From positions 197,420 to 261,419 of the forward strand of contig NZ_LIVX01000002.1 of the NCBI RefSeq assembly GCF_001905665.1: 64,000 bases of DNA, written 5' to 3'. Source of the stretch: Streptomyces sp. CB02261 (GTDB lineage: Bacteria; Actinomycetota; Actinomycetes; Streptomycetales; Streptomycetaceae). The position numbers and the translations under genes were made by a program. Numbering within the stretch: position 1 is the first letter of the stretch; each line of letters opens with the position of its first letter. Below are positions 50,438-60,804 of the stretch, piece after piece. The notes beneath the pieces were generated by a model. The model was not told the origin of the DNA and did no database searches. It saw only the letters and a program-made list of their open reading frames with translations.

Positions 50438-51907
50438 TCAGCCGCGCAGGGCCTGGACCGCGGCCTCCAGCCGCTTGCCGAAGTCACCATCCGCCTGGCG
50501 GAAGTTGCTGATGGCCCGCTCGGCGATGTCGTCGCGCGAGACCTTGGCGATGAAGCCCGACAGGTTCTCGATCAGGCGGCTCTTCTCGTCCTCCGACATG
50601 AGGCGGTAGAGGTTGCCCGCCTGCACGAAGTCGTTGTCCTCGGAGTGGACCGGGGCCGCGTGGTCGCCGGTCACACCCGTCACCGGGACCGGCTGCCACA
50701 GCGGGCGGTCGATCTGGTGCGGGCCGCCGAAGGAGTTCGGCTCGTAGTTCTTCGTGCCCTTGTGGCGGCCGTCGTAGAGGAAGCCGTCTCGGGAGTTGGT
50801 GCGCGCCTCGGTGGCGTGCGGGCGGTTCACCGGCAGGTGGTCGGCGTTGATGCCGACGCGGTAGCGGTGGGCGTCGCCGTAGGCGAAGAGCCGGCCCTGG
50901 AGCATCTTGTCCGGGGACGGGCCGATGCCGGGCACGAAGTGCGCCGGGCTGAAGATGGACTGCTCGACCTCGGCGAAGATGTTCTCCGGGTTGCGGTTGA
51001 GCTCCAGCTTGCCGATCTCGATCGGCGGGTAGTCCTCGTGCGGCCACACCTTGGTGAGGTCGAACGGGTTGAAGCGGTAGTTCTCCGCCTCGGCCGCGGG
51101 CATGATCTGGACCTGCACGGTCCAGGTCGGGAAGTCACCGCGCTCGATGGCCTCGCGCAGGTCGCGCTGGTGCGAGTCGGGGTCCACACCCGAGAGGCGG
51201 ACGGCCTCCTCGGTGGTGAGGTTCTTGATCCCCTGGTCGGTCTTGAAGTGGTACTTGACCCAGAAGACCTCGCCGGCCTCGTTGTTCCACTGGAACGTGT
51301 GCGAGCCGTAGCCGTTCATGTGGCGGTACGAGGCGGGGATGCCGCGGTCGCCGAAGAGCCAGGTCACCTGGTGGGTCGACTCCGGGGAGAGACCCCAGAA
51401 GTCCCAGACGTTGTCCGCCTCCTGCGAGCCCGTGTACGGGTCGCGCTTCTGGGTGTGGATGAAGTCGGGGAACTTGATGGCGTCCTTGATGAAGAACACC
51501 GGGGTGTTGTTGCCGACGAGGTCGTAGTTGCCCTCCTCGGTGTAGAACTTCAGCGCCCAGCCGCGGGGGTCGCGGACCGCGTCGGCCGCGCCGAGGTTGC
51601 CCGCGACGGTGGAGAAGCGCAGGAAGGTCTCGGTCTCCTTGCCGACCTCGGAGAGGAACGCGGCGCGCGTCCACTGCGAGACGTCACGGGTGACCGTGAA
51701 GGTGCCGTAGGCGCCCGCACCGCGCGCGTGGACGACGCGCTCCGGGATGCGCTCACGGTTGAAGTGGGCGAGCTTCTCCAGGAGGAGCTGGTCCTGTACG
51801 AGGACCGGACCGCCGACGCCCGCCGTCTCGCTGTTCTGGTTGTCGGCGACCGGCGCGCCGGCCTCCGTGGTGAGCGGTCCCTGCGTCACGTGCGCCTCCT
51901 GCGTCAT
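50438..51907 (-). CDS. katA: Monofunctional haem catalase
   Basis: 489 residues, the small-subunit (clade 3) class. It disproportionates hydrogen peroxide. The distal His lies in [18 protein letters not shown], the distal Asn in [17 protein letters not shown], and the proximal haem Tyr in [15 protein letters not shown] (RLFxYxDxxxxR). NADPH-type residues of the clade are present ([23 protein letters not shown]). It is divergent from the Fur-family gene, with a perfect operator between, so it is very probably repressed by it and induced by peroxide. Confidence 0.95.
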   Translation of the reverse strand: MTQEAHVTQGPLTTEAGAPVADNQNSETAGVGGPVLVQDQLLLEKLAHFNRERIPERVVHARGAGAYGTFTVTRDVSQWTRAAFLSEVGKETETFLRFSTVAGNLGAADAVRDPRGWALKFYTEEGNYDLVGNNTPVFFIKDAIKFPDFIHTQKRDPYTGSQEADNVWDFWGLSPESTHQVTWLFGDRGIPASYRHMNGYGSHTFQWNNEAGEVFWVKYHFKTDQGIKNLTTEEAVRLSGVDPDSHQRDLREAIERGDFPTWTVQVQIMPAAEAENYRFNPFDLTKVWPHEDYPPIEIGKLELNRNPENIFAEVEQSIFSPAHFVPGIGPSPDKMLQGRLFAYGDAHRYRVGINADHLPVNRPHATEARTNSRDGFLYDGRHKGTKNYEPNSFGGPHQIDRPLWQPVPVTGVTGDHAAPVHSEDNDFVQAGNLYRLMSEDEKSRLIENLSGFIAKVSRDDIAERAISNFRQADGDFGKRLEAAVQALRG

Positions 51908-51976
51908 TACTGCGAGTCCTGTCCTTCGGCCGCGCCCGGTGAGAGCCCTTGGCCGATGCCGGTTCAGATCCTACGA

Positions 51977-51989
51977 TAGACAATGTCTA
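51977..51989. promoter_or_regulatory. CatR operator between katA and catR
   Basis: TAGACA-A-TGTCTA is a perfect 6-1-6 inverted repeat, of the Fur/PerR operator form, 69 bp upstream of katA and 66 bp upstream of the regulator gene. It is the only strong palindrome in the gap. Confidence 0.8.
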
Positions 51990-52055
51990 AGTCAAGTGAA
52001 CTTCCAAAGTCACACCCATTCGGGATCACGTCCCGCGACTGTTAGGCTGGCTCCC

Positions 52056-52475
52056 ATGAGTGACCTGTTGGAACGACTGCGCGGACGCGGCTGGCGGATG
52101 ACCGCGCAGCGACGCGTCGTGGCCGAGGTCCTCGACGGGGATCATGTGCACCTGACCGCCGACGAGGTCCACGCGCGCGCGGTGACGCGACTGCCCGAGA
52201 TCTCGCGCGCCACCGTCTACAACACGCTGGGCGAGATGGTCACCCTCGGTGAGGTCATCGAGGTGGCGACCGACGGCCGCGCCAAGCGCTACGACCCCAA
52301 CGCCCACCGGCCGCACCAGCACCTGGTGTGCGGGCGCTGCGGCGCGATCCGCGACGTCCACCCGGGCGGCGACCCGCTGGCGGACCTGCCGGACACCGAG
52401 CGCTTCGGCTTCACTATCTCGAACGTCGAGGTCACATACCGGGGCATCTGCCCGAGCTGCGCCACCACCGCCTGA
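52056..52475 (+). CDS. catR: Fur/PerR-family peroxide-sensing repressor CatR
   Basis: 139 residues from ATG 52056. Winged helix: MTAQRRVVAEVLDGDHVHLTADEVHARAVTRLPEISRATVYNTLGEMV. Metal ligands: HRPHQHLVCGRCGAIRDVH with CxxC for structural zinc and a second CPSC at the C-terminus; the His/Asp set suits a PerR-type Fe/Mn sensor. CatR of S. coelicolor represses catalase and itself; the divergent katA here agrees. Confidence 0.92.
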   Translation: MSDLLERLRGRGWRMTAQRRVVAEVLDGDHVHLTADEVHARAVTRLPEISRATVYNTLGEMVTLGEVIEVATDGRAKRYDPNAHRPHQHLVCGRCGAIRDVHPGGDPLADLPDTERFGFTISNVEVTYRGICPSCATTA

Positions 52476-52488
52476 CACGTCTGTACGG

Positions 52489-52518
52489 GAGAAGCCCCCT
52501 CCGAGGAGGGGGCTTCTC
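52489..52518 (+). terminator. catR terminator
   Basis: A 14-bp stem (52489-52502 with 52505-52518) with a minimal loop and a C/T-rich tail lies 13 bp after the catR stop. Confidence 0.85.
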
Positions 52519-52556
52519 TCTGCGCCCGCGCGGCGATACGCATGCCGGACACACGA

Positions 52557-52596
52557 CGAAGGCCCGGATCCGATCGGAATCGGATCCGGGCCTTCG
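52557..52596 (-). terminator. Terminator of the first initiator tRNA gene
   Basis: A perfect 18-bp stem (52557-52574 with 52579-52596) and four-base loop lie just beyond the tRNA 3' end on the minus strand; it also insulates catR. Confidence 0.9.
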
Positions 52597-52607
52597 CTGC
52601 CACTGAG

Positions 52608-52681
52608 TAGCGGGGACAGGATTTGAACCTGCGACCTCTGGGTTATGAGCCCAGCGAGCTACCGAGCTGCTCCACCCCGCG
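52608..52681 (-). tRNA. tRNA-fMet (CAT), copy 1
   Basis: 74 bases without encoded CCA. The minus strand begins CGCGGGGTGGAGCAGC and has the anticodon loop CTCATAA with a CTGGG/CCCAG stem ending in three G-C pairs, an A11-T24 pair in the D stem and an unpaired first position (C1 against T72). These are initiator tRNA features. TTCAAAT is the T loop. Confidence 0.95.
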
Positions 52682-52752
52682 TCGGTAGACCCGACTCTAC
52701 GGGACGGCCCGCGACCAGCGCAAATCCATTGAGCGGCAGGCGTCTGGTGCAG

Positions 52753-54714
52753 TTAAGCGGTGAGCTCCTGGTGCAGCGCCTCGCTCAGCCGGGCGGCCCG
52801 CTCGGCGACCTCGGCCGGCCCCAGCTCCACCGCCCGGGCGCACCAGCGGCGCCCCTCGGTGAGCTCTCCGCGCCGCGCCGCGAGCAGCGCGAGCCGGAGC
52901 GCGGCGCGGCCGTGGCCGGCCCGGGCGGCCCGGGTCCACCAGAGGGCGGCCTCGCGCTCGCTGCCCTCGCGGGCGAGGAGCAGCCCGAGGTTGAAGGCGC
53001 CGTTGCGGCTGCCCGCCTCCGCCGCCTCGCGGTACCAGCGGTCGGCCTCCGCCAGGTCACCGCGTCCGGCGGCGAGCATGCCGACCCGCACCTGGGCGCG
53101 CCGGTGGCCCTGCTGGGCGGCCCGCTCGTACCACTCCTCGCACTCGCTCTTCTCCTCCCGGGGCGCGCCGAGGACGGCGGGGCCCGGGTCGGGGCGACGC
53201 GCGTCGAGCACCGAGGCGAGCCGGAAGGCGGCCTCGGCGCTGCCGCCGCCCGCCGCGCAGCGCAGGTGCCGCTCGGCGGTCCGCTCGTCGCCGTCCCTGA
53301 GGGCCGCGATGCCCACCTGGAGGGCCGCCTCGGTGTGCCCGGCGGCCGCGGCCCGCTCGTACCAGACGAGGGCCGTACGGTCGTCGTCACGGCCCGCGTG
53401 GAGGATGCCCAGGTTGAAGGCGGCGTCCACGCTGCCCGCCTCGGCGGCCTTGGAGAACCACGGCTCCGCCCCGTTGGCGTCGCCGGCCTGGAGGAGCAGC
53501 ACGGCGAGCGCGTTGGCGGCCTCGCGGTGCCCCGCGTAGGCGGCGCGCCGGTACCACTGCTCGGCCTGCGGGATGCGGTCCTGGGCGGCGCAGAGCAGCC
53601 CGAGGTTGTAGGCGCCGTTCACGTCGCCCGCGTCCATGGCGGCCCGGTACCAGCGCTCGGCGGTCTGCTGCTCGCCCCGGGCCGCGTGCAGCGCGCCCAG
53701 CGCGTTGGCGGCGTTGCCGTCGCCGTCCTGGGCGGCGCGCAGCCACCACACGGCGGCGCTCTCCTCGTCGCCCGCGTCGCGGAGGAGGAAGCCGAGCGCG
53801 CAGGCGGCCTTGGCCTCGCCCTCCTTGGCGGAGCTGAGGTACCAGCGGCCGGCCTCCTTGAGCTCGCCCCGCTGCTCCAGGATCGCGCCGAGGTGCAGCG
53901 CGGCCCGTCGGTGGCCGCGCGCGGCGGCCTGCCGGAACCACTGCTCGGCCTCGGTCGGCTCGCCGCCGGGCTCGCCGACGGGGCGCGCGGTGGCGGCCCC
54001 CTGGGCCGTGGCACCGGCGCCGGTGGGCACGAGGGCGCCCGTGCCGGGGACCCGGAGCCGGGTGCCGGTGTCGTGCGGGCCGCGGGTGGTCTCGGTGGCG
54101 CGGCGCTCCAGGGCGAGGGCGAGCCGGTACGCGGCCTCACGGTGGCCCTGTTCGGCGGCGGCGCGCAGCCAGCGCTCGGCGCCGACGTCGCTGCGGTGCT
54201 CCAGGAGGTCGGCGAGGGCGTACGCGCCGAGGGCGTGGCCCTGCTCGGCGGCCTGGCGCAGCCAGTACTCGGCGGCCGGTTCGTCGCCGCGCTCGCGGTG
54301 GTGGCGGCCGAGGGCGTGGGCGGCGGGCGCGGAGCCGGCGACGGCGGCGACCCGCCACCAGCCGGCCGCCTCCTCGGCGTAGCCGCGCTGGTGCAGCAGG
54401 ACCCCGAGGTTGTTCGCGGCGGCCCGGTCGCCCTCGGCGGTGGCGCCCCGCAGATAGGGCTCGGCGCCGTCGAGGTCGCCGCGGCGCAGCAGCAGCGCGC
54501 CGAGGGCGCTCATCGAGGCGAGGTCTCCGCGCTCGGCGGCGCGCCGGTGGCGGGCCTCGACCTCGGTCTCGTTCTCGGAGTCGGCATCGGTCTCGGCGGT
54601 GGTGTCGACGGCCGCATCGACGGCCCCTGCTGCCTCGATGATCTCGTCCGCGGCGTTCCTGGCGTGCCGCTGCACAAACCGCCCTGTCTCCAACAGAGTT
54701 GCCCTGTCCCCCAT
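52753..54714 (-). CDS. Sel1/tetratricopeptide-repeat protein
   Basis: 653 residues from ATG 54714 (MGDRATLLETGRFVQ); an ATG nine bases upstream is equally possible. After a short acidic linker (~35-60) the protein is a run of roughly sixteen Sel1-like repeats of 35-37 residues, each with the theme A..G...A...LG.L...RG....A..WY..AA. A break rich in Arg/Gly/Thr (TETTRGPHDTGTRLRVPG...) separates two blocks. Such solenoids bind partner proteins; no enzyme motif or signal peptide is seen. It lies between two identical initiator tRNA genes. Confidence 0.85.
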   Translation of the reverse strand: MGDRATLLETGRFVQRHARNAADEIIEAAGAVDAAVDTTAETDADSENETEVEARHRRAAERGDLASMSALGALLLRRGDLDGAEPYLRGATAEGDRAAANNLGVLLHQRGYAEEAAGWWRVAAVAGSAPAAHALGRHHRERGDEPAAEYWLRQAAEQGHALGAYALADLLEHRSDVGAERWLRAAAEQGHREAAYRLALALERRATETTRGPHDTGTRLRVPGTGALVPTGAGATAQGAATARPVGEPGGEPTEAEQWFRQAAARGHRRAALHLGAILEQRGELKEAGRWYLSSAKEGEAKAACALGFLLRDAGDEESAAVWWLRAAQDGDGNAANALGALHAARGEQQTAERWYRAAMDAGDVNGAYNLGLLCAAQDRIPQAEQWYRRAAYAGHREAANALAVLLLQAGDANGAEPWFSKAAEAGSVDAAFNLGILHAGRDDDRTALVWYERAAAAGHTEAALQVGIAALRDGDERTAERHLRCAAGGGSAEAAFRLASVLDARRPDPGPAVLGAPREEKSECEEWYERAAQQGHRRAQVRVGMLAAGRGDLAEADRWYREAAEAGSRNGAFNLGLLLAREGSEREAALWWTRAARAGHGRAALRLALLAARRGELTEGRRWCARAVELGPAEVAERAARLSEALHQELTA

Positions 54715-54884
54715 AAATACCATCGTCGCACCACCCGCAACCCGAGCACACCTGGTATACCGCAGCCAGTGAGGTCACTCAGCGTTTTGTCGACATGCCC
54801 ACAGAGAGACAAGTCAAACACGACTCACGCCAACTCGCCCCTTCCCTACCGCTCTTCGAGCCCCCCATGCACGCCGACACACAA
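54715..54884. other. Promoter region of the Sel1-repeat gene
   Basis: A lower-GC stretch of 170 bp with no gene. On the minus strand a TATACC lies about 40 bp upstream of the start and may be the -10. Confidence 0.35.
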
Positions 54885-54918
54885 CGAGGGCCCGGATCCT
54901 TATGGATCCGGGCCCTCG
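54885..54918 (-). terminator. Terminator of the second initiator tRNA gene
   Basis: A perfect 15-bp stem (54885-54899 with 54904-54918) with a four-base loop. It shares the CCGGATCC core with the terminator of copy 1. Confidence 0.9.
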
Positions 54919-54927
54919 TCCTCTGAG

Positions 54928-55001
54928 TAGCGGGGACAGGATTTGAACCTGCGACCTCTGGGTTATGAGCCCAGCGAGCTACCGAGCTGCTCCACCCCGC
55001 G
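54928..55001 (-). tRNA. tRNA-fMet (CAT), copy 2
   Basis: By eye identical over all 74 bases to the tRNA at 52608-52681, and a few flanking bases on each side also agree. Same initiator features and no encoded CCA. Confidence 0.95.
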
Positions 55002-55046
55002 TCGGTGAACCAACAGTACCACGGGCGCGGGGTGGAAAACCTCAGG

Positions 55047-57944
55047 TCAGCCGCTTGATCCCGTCGGCTTCAGCTTCGCTCCCGCCTCCGCGGCCTTCTG
55101 CAGGGCCGCCTGGAGGTCGTCCTGGGCCTTGCCGTACGCGGTCCAGTCGCCCTTCTGCAGCGCCGCCTGACCCGCGTCGTACGCCTTCTGCGCGTCCGCG
55201 ATCGCCTGCTTGAGCGCGGCGTCGTTCGTGGCCGGCGGAGGAGTGGTGCCCGGCGGGTCGGTGGGCGAGGTCGGCGGCGTGGTGGGCGCGTCCACCCCGA
55301 AGACCGCGTTGAGCGCCTCGGTGAGGCTGTCCTCGAACACCGTGGTGTCCTTGGTCGTGTCACCGTCCGGCTGGTCCGCGTCCACGTACGACACCGCGAC
55401 CTTCTTCAGGAGCGGGTAGAGCGCGTTGCGTCCCTGGGCGTACACCGGCTCCACGTACAGGAAGCCGCCGTCGAGCGGGACGGTCAGCAGGTTGCCGTAC
55501 TGGATGTCCGAGTCGGCGCCCTTCATGTCCCGGACGAACGTGGCGACCGAGGGCAGGCCGTTGAGCTTGCTCTGCACCTGGGCCGGGCCCGGCACGTCCT
55601 CGGTGACCCGCAGCAGTCTCAGCCGGCCGTACTCCTTGCTGGTGGCGTCGGCGTCGACCGCCATGAAGCCGCCCAGGTTGGGCCGCCCGTTGGGGGTGAA
55701 CGTCGTCGTCAGCGAGAAGCGCTGCGCCGTGTCCCCGGGCATCTTCATGCTCAGGTAGTACGGCGGGACCGCGTTGCCCTCCTTGTTGGTCGGGTCGTCC
55801 GGCACCTGCCAGGCGTCCGAGCCGGAGTAGAACTGCGCGGGGTCGGTGACGTGGTAGCGGGTCAGCAGCTCGCGCTGGACCTTGAACATGTCCTGCGGGT
55901 AGCGCAGGTGGTCCAGCAGCTCGCCCTTGATCTCGGACTTCGGCTTGACCGTGTCCGGGAACGCCTTCATCCAGGTCTTGAGGACCGGGTCCTCGGTGTC
56001 CCACTGGTAGAGGGTGACCGAGCCGTCGTACGCGTCGACGGTGGCCTTCACCGAGTTGCGGATGTAGTTGACCTGGTTCTGCTGGGCGACGACCGCGCGC
56101 TGCTGGTTGCCGACGGTCAGCGAGTCGGCCGTGGTGTCGCCGAGCGTGGTGCGCGAGGCGTACGGGTAGCCGTTCGTCGTCGTGTAGGCGTCGATGATCC
56201 ACTGGATCTTGCCGTTCACGACCGCCGGGTAGGCGTCGCCGTCGATGGTCAGCCAGGGCGCGACGGCCTCGACGCGCTCCTTGGGCGTGCGGTTGTAGAG
56301 GATCCGCGAGCCCTCGCCGATGGCCCCCGAGTAGAGGATCTGCGGCTCGCTGAACGCGACCGCGTAGGCGGCGCGGTTGAAGGTGCTGGAGAGGTTGACC
56401 CCGCTCTTGCCCTCGTAGCTGGTGGTCTTCTCGCCGTTCTCCTCGTAGTCCAGCTCCTTCTGCGGTCCGCCGACGATCGAGTACTGATCGGTCTTCTCGC
56501 CGTAGTAGATCTTCTGCTGGTACGTGCCGAGCATCCCCGTGGTCGGCAGTCCGGCCTCGGTGAAGACCGGGGAGCCGTTGGCGTCCGTCTGCGTGCCCGA
56601 GGCCATGATCGCGCCGTAGCCGTGGGTGTACGTGAAGTGGTCGTTGATCCAGTTGCGCTTCGGGATGCCCCGGATGTTGAGCTCACGCAGACCGACGACG
56701 GTGTCCTTGCCCGCGTACCGGTCCACGTCCAGGGTCGTCGGGAACTGGTAGTACTTCCGCTTCTGCTCCAGCTGCTGGAACGTCGGCGACACGATGTTCG
56801 GGTCGAGGACGCGGTAGCTGGCCGCCGAGTCGGCGTTGCTGCGCAGCTGGTCCTTGGCCTTCACCGTCGACTTGCCCGAGTAGTTCTCGAGCTTCGTCCC
56901 GTCGATCGCGTACGCCTTGCGGGTCGCGTCGATGTTCTTCTGGATGTACGGCGCTTCCTTGGCCTGCTCGTTCGGCTGGACCTGGAACTTCTGCACGATG
57001 GCCGGGTAGAGGCCGCCGATCAGGACCGCCGAGAGCACCATCAGGCCGAAGCCGATCACCGGCAGCTGCCAGGTGCGGCGCCAGAGCGTCGCGAAGAACA
57101 GCACGGCGCAGATCGCGGCGATGCAGAACAGGATCGTCTTCGCCGGCAGGTACGCGTTGGCGTCGACGTACCGCAGCCCCGTCCAGTTGCCGGTGGCCTT
57201 GAAGTCGCTGGACTTCACGGCCAGGCCGTACCGGTCGAGCCAGTACGCCACGGCCTTCAGCGACACGAAGACGCCGAGCAGCACCGAGAGGTGCCCCGTG
57301 GCGGCGGCGGTGGCCCGCGCGCCCGGACTGGTGACCCGCAGCCCGCCGTACAGGTAGTGCGTGAGCGCGGCGGCGATCAGCGACAGGACGGCGGCGGCGA
57401 AGCCGAAGGCGAGCAGGAAGCGGTACCAGGGCAGGTCGAAGGCGTAGAACGACACGTCGAGCCCGAACTGCGGGTCCTTCTGGCCGAACTTCACGCCGTT
57501 GACCCACATCAGCCAGGTGCGCCACTGGCCGGACGCGGAGGCGCCGGCGATCAGCGCCACCAGGGCCGTGACCGCGAGCAGCACCCACTTCTTGAACGGG
57601 GCGAGGCCCATCCTGTACCGGTCGAGGCTCTGCTGCTCCAGCGACATCGCGCTGAGCGGCGGCCGCAGCCGGTACGCCAGCCAGATGTTCAGGCCGACGG
57701 CGAGCCCCATCAGCAGACCGAAGACGGCGAACAGACCGATCTTGGTCCACAGCGTGGTCGTGAACACGGACGAGTACTTGACCGAGCGGTACCAGAGCCA
57801 GTCCGTCCAGAACCCGGCGAACATCACGAACGCCATGGCGAGGACGGCCAGCACGCCGAGTGTCATGAGCAAAGTACGGGCCCGCCGGGACGGCCGGCCG
57901 ACTCTCATCCTTGGCCCGGACGGGCCTCCGCCGCGGTCCGGCAT
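55047..57944 (-). CDS. UPF0182 family large membrane protein
   Basis: 965 residues from ATG 57944 ([21 protein letters not shown]), the start used by relatives I remember; the frame is open to 58013. Seven or so membrane helices lie in the first ~330 residues ([60 protein letters not shown]), followed by a ~550-residue extracytoplasmic domain. The C-terminus is a Pro/Thr-rich linker and a short helical repeat ([32 protein letters not shown]). Conserved in Actinobacteria; function unknown. Confidence 0.93.
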   Translation of the reverse strand: MPDRGGGPSGPRMRVGRPSRRARTLLMTLGVLAVLAMAFVMFAGFWTDWLWYRSVKYSSVFTTTLWTKIGLFAVFGLLMGLAVGLNIWLAYRLRPPLSAMSLEQQSLDRYRMGLAPFKKWVLLAVTALVALIAGASASGQWRTWLMWVNGVKFGQKDPQFGLDVSFYAFDLPWYRFLLAFGFAAAVLSLIAAALTHYLYGGLRVTSPGARATAAATGHLSVLLGVFVSLKAVAYWLDRYGLAVKSSDFKATGNWTGLRYVDANAYLPAKTILFCIAAICAVLFFATLWRRTWQLPVIGFGLMVLSAVLIGGLYPAIVQKFQVQPNEQAKEAPYIQKNIDATRKAYAIDGTKLENYSGKSTVKAKDQLRSNADSAASYRVLDPNIVSPTFQQLEQKRKYYQFPTTLDVDRYAGKDTVVGLRELNIRGIPKRNWINDHFTYTHGYGAIMASGTQTDANGSPVFTEAGLPTTGMLGTYQQKIYYGEKTDQYSIVGGPQKELDYEENGEKTTSYEGKSGVNLSSTFNRAAYAVAFSEPQILYSGAIGEGSRILYNRTPKERVEAVAPWLTIDGDAYPAVVNGKIQWIIDAYTTTNGYPYASRTTLGDTTADSLTVGNQQRAVVAQQNQVNYIRNSVKATVDAYDGSVTLYQWDTEDPVLKTWMKAFPDTVKPKSEIKGELLDHLRYPQDMFKVQRELLTRYHVTDPAQFYSGSDAWQVPDDPTNKEGNAVPPYYLSMKMPGDTAQRFSLTTTFTPNGRPNLGGFMAVDADATSKEYGRLRLLRVTEDVPGPAQVQSKLNGLPSVATFVRDMKGADSDIQYGNLLTVPLDGGFLYVEPVYAQGRNALYPLLKKVAVSYVDADQPDGDTTKDTTVFEDSLTEALNAVFGVDAPTTPPTSPTDPPGTTPPPATNDAALKQAIADAQKAYDAGQAALQKGDWTAYGKAQDDLQAALQKAAEAGAKLKPTGSSG

Positions 57945-58070
57945 CTGGAAAGCCAACGTGCGCCCCTCGATGTTGATGCGTCTGTAAGCAGGCCCCGCGA
58001 TCGTAGAGCCCACTGATGCAACTTACTGAGGCTTTACCTAGTTCCCGTGTTCCGGGGTGGAGGAGGCAGG

Positions 58071-58631
58071 ATGTTGGTCATGTCCAACGTTTCCCCCTCC
58101 GGCCCGGCGATGGCCGCGAGCCCCCTCACCCGCGCGGTGCTCGAGATCGACGAGTACGCGGCGGGCCTCGGCTGGGACCAGCCGGCCCGCCTCTTCGCCC
58201 TGGTCGACACCGCCCGCCTGCGCGCCAAGGAACCCGCGCTCGCCTCCCAGCTGGGCCTGGGTGACGACGCCACCGCCTACACCCCGATCGAGCAGGACAA
58301 GCTGCCGCGCGGAAAGCCCCTCGACGATTTCCTCGGCACGATCGCCTGGCCCGACGCCGTGGCGGGCTGCGCCATGACGGTGGAACGGCTCATGCTGCCC
58401 CCGTCCGCCGAGGCCCAGGTCCCGCAGGGCCTCAGCGAGAAGCAGCTCGCCAAGTGGGTGGCCGCCCACCCGGACCGGCAGGAGGTGCGGATGACCGTGG
58501 CGGTGCTGCGGGGCGGCGGCCGCGAGGCCGCGATCCGGCTGCGCGAGAAGGACACGGCGACCGAGGTCCTGACGGGCCCGGACCTGGTGCCGGGCCTCGC
58601 CGAGGCGCTGGCGGCGACGTTCGAGTCCTGA
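58071..58631 (+). CDS. PPA1309-family conserved protein
   Basis: 186 residues from ATG 58071, which is five bases after GGAGGAGG; ATG 58080 is alternative. Cytosolic and without recognised catalytic motif; conserved segments include YAAGLGWDQPARLFALVDTA, PLDDFLGTIAWPDAVAGCAMTVERLMLPP and RMTVAVLRGGGREAAIRLRE. The family is restricted to Actinobacteria and normally sits beside UPF0182 and the PDZ protease, as here. Confidence 0.85.
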   Translation: MLVMSNVSPSGPAMAASPLTRAVLEIDEYAAGLGWDQPARLFALVDTARLRAKEPALASQLGLGDDATAYTPIEQDKLPRGKPLDDFLGTIAWPDAVAGCAMTVERLMLPPSAEAQVPQGLSEKQLAKWVAAHPDRQEVRMTVAVLRGGGREAAIRLREKDTATEVLTGPDLVPGLAEALAATFES

Positions 58632-58651
58632 CCCCCGCCGTCGTACGGGAA

Positions 58652-58685
58652 AGGGGCGCGCGGTCGGTCGACCGGGCGCCCCTTC
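58652..58685. terminator. Terminator between the PPA1309 gene and the PDZ protease gene
   Basis: A 9-bp outer stem (58652-58660 with 58677-58685) encloses a smaller GGTC/GACC hairpin; it lies between convergent genes. Confidence 0.8.
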
Positions 58686-58709
58686 GGCGTGTCCGTCCTT
58701 GCCGGGCTC

Positions 58710-59798
58710 TCAGCTCTTCGAGCAGCTCGGGAGGGACTTCGTGTCGCCCTTGCGGAGCTTCTCCAGCGACTTCGTGGCGTCGTCGATGGTGTCCACCTTG
58801 ATCAGGGTCAGGCCCTCGGGGATGTCGGAGGCGGCGGTCTCGCAGTTGTCGGCCGGGGTGAGGAAGTACTCCGCGCCGGCGTTCCGCGCGCCGACCAGCT
58901 TCATCTCGATGCCGCCGATCGGGCCGACCGCGCCCGCGTCGTCGATGGTGCCGGTGCCGGCGACGAACCGGCCGCCGGTGAGGCTGTCCGGGGTCAGCTT
59001 GTCGACGATGCCGAGGGCGAACATCAGTCCGGCGCTGGGGCCACCGACGTCGGCCAGGTTGATGTCGATCGTGAACGGGAAGACGTGGTCGGTGCCGGCC
59101 TGGATGCCGACGACGGCCCGGTCGCCCTCCTCGGACGTGGTGGTCGTGAGGACCACCTTCCGGGTGACGGTCGGCTCCTTGCGGGCCTTCTCGGCGGCGG
59201 CCGCCTCCTTGGCGGGGACGATCGTGAACACGACGTCCTGGCCGGGCTTCCGCTTGACGACCTGCTTGGCGACATCGGCCTGCGCGGCGATCGGCACACC
59301 GTCGACGGCCTTGATCACGTCGCCGGCGTGCAGCTTGCCCTCCGAGGGCGACCCCTTGATCACCGTGCCGACGACGACCCGGGAGACCACCGGGATCCCC
59401 AGCTCCTTGAGGGCGGCCACCTTGGCGCTCTCCTGGGACTGGCTGAACTCCTCGGCGTTCTCCTGGCTCGACTGCTCCTCGGTCTTGCCGTCCGGGTAGA
59501 GCGTGTCGTGCGGCACCACCACGTTGTCGTGGGCCAGCCAGCCGTAGACGGCCTCGACGGCGTTCATCTTGTAGTCCGCGCTGGTGACCCGGACCGTCGT
59601 CATGTTGAGGTGGCCGTCGGTCGGGTAGGTCTTGCGTCCCGAGATGTGCAGGACGGGTTCGCCCCTGGCCTCGCCGAGGGTGTTGACCGTGGGCCCCGGG
59701 CTCATCTCCGCGTACGGCACCGGGATCAGAACGCCCGCGATGAGCAGGCAGATCAGGACCAGGGTGGAGGCGAGCATCGTCGCGGTGCGGCGTGGCAT
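58710..59798 (-). CDS. YlbL-type PDZ domain / S16 (Lon-like) membrane protease
   Basis: 362 residues from ATG 59798. One N-terminal helix (TMLASTLVLICLLIAGVLIPVPY) anchors it, followed by a divergent domain, a PDZ domain (VIKGSPSEGKLHAGDVIKAVDGVPI) and a Lon-type peptidase domain: VGGPSAGLMFALGIVD has the catalytic Ser and GPIGGIEMKLVGARNAGAEYFL the Lys. Relatives in Bacillus are involved in membrane protein quality control. Active site appears complete. Confidence 0.9.
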   Translation of the reverse strand: MPRRTATMLASTLVLICLLIAGVLIPVPYAEMSPGPTVNTLGEARGEPVLHISGRKTYPTDGHLNMTTVRVTSADYKMNAVEAVYGWLAHDNVVVPHDTLYPDGKTEEQSSQENAEEFSQSQESAKVAALKELGIPVVSRVVVGTVIKGSPSEGKLHAGDVIKAVDGVPIAAQADVAKQVVKRKPGQDVVFTIVPAKEAAAAEKARKEPTVTRKVVLTTTTSEEGDRAVVGIQAGTDHVFPFTIDINLADVGGPSAGLMFALGIVDKLTPDSLTGGRFVAGTGTIDDAGAVGPIGGIEMKLVGARNAGAEYFLTPADNCETAASDIPEGLTLIKVDTIDDATKSLEKLRKGDTKSLPSCSKS

Positions 59799-59865
59799 GG
59801 AACGACAGTACGGGACTCGCCTGTGAGTGCACCCGTGGGGCGGGTCCGTACGGGGCGCGCCGGAG

Positions 59866-60096
59866 TCAGCTCGACGGCGAGGTGGTGACCCCTCCGGCGG
59901 CGGCGGCCGGCTCACGCTCGTGCCGAGCGGAATCGGAGGTCGTGCTGTGGGCGCGCTCCATGGCGTCCCGGAAACGTGCGTAGCCGGCGAGTTCGGCCAC
60001 GTCACCTATCGTCTTGTTCCTCGAAGCCCAGCTTCCCCATATCGCCGCGCCGACGACTGCGAAAAGCGGAATCAGCAACCAGGCCAGTGCTGCCAT
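59866..60096 (-). CDS. Small membrane protein, function unknown
   Basis: 76 residues from ATG 60096. One hydrophobic helix (LAWLLIPLFAVVGAAIWGSWA) is followed by a charged tail (GYARFRDAMERAHSTTSDSARHE). It is 67 bp upstream of the PDZ protease gene and may be co-transcribed. No family function known. Confidence 0.7.
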   Translation of the reverse strand: MAALAWLLIPLFAVVGAAIWGSWASRNKTIGDVAELAGYARFRDAMERAHSTTSDSARHEREPAAAAGGVTTSPSS

Positions 60097-60225
60097 CTCG
60101 ACCTCCCGTCCCCAGTGAGTTGATCAGCAGACTGTCTCATCTGTGGGATCAACGCTCGCGCGTGGGGGGCGGTTACGCAAATCGGGCGTTCGGCTACACG
60201 GTGTCGGCGGGTCGCCTTGCCCGCG

Positions 60226-60687
<462 letters not shown>

Positions 60688-60764
60688 GGGCCCATCGTGC
60701 CGTACGCGCGCGAGATCCCGGAATAGCGGTTTCGACCGGCGGTCGGCGCCCGCCGTAGGAGGGT

Positions 60765-60798
60765 CCTACAGACGGCCGCGGGGACGGCCGCCTGTAGG
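60765..60798 (-). terminator. Epimerase gene terminator
   Basis: A 14-bp stem with one mismatch (60765-60778 with 60785-60798) and six-base loop lies seven bases after the epimerase stop on the minus strand. Confidence 0.8.
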
Positions 60799-60804
60799 CC
60801 CCCC

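Noticed and set aside
57945..58013. A 22-residue longer N-terminus for the UPF0182 protein
   Set aside because: The extension ([16 protein letters not shown]) lacks a ribosome site and the homologues I remember start at MPDRGG.
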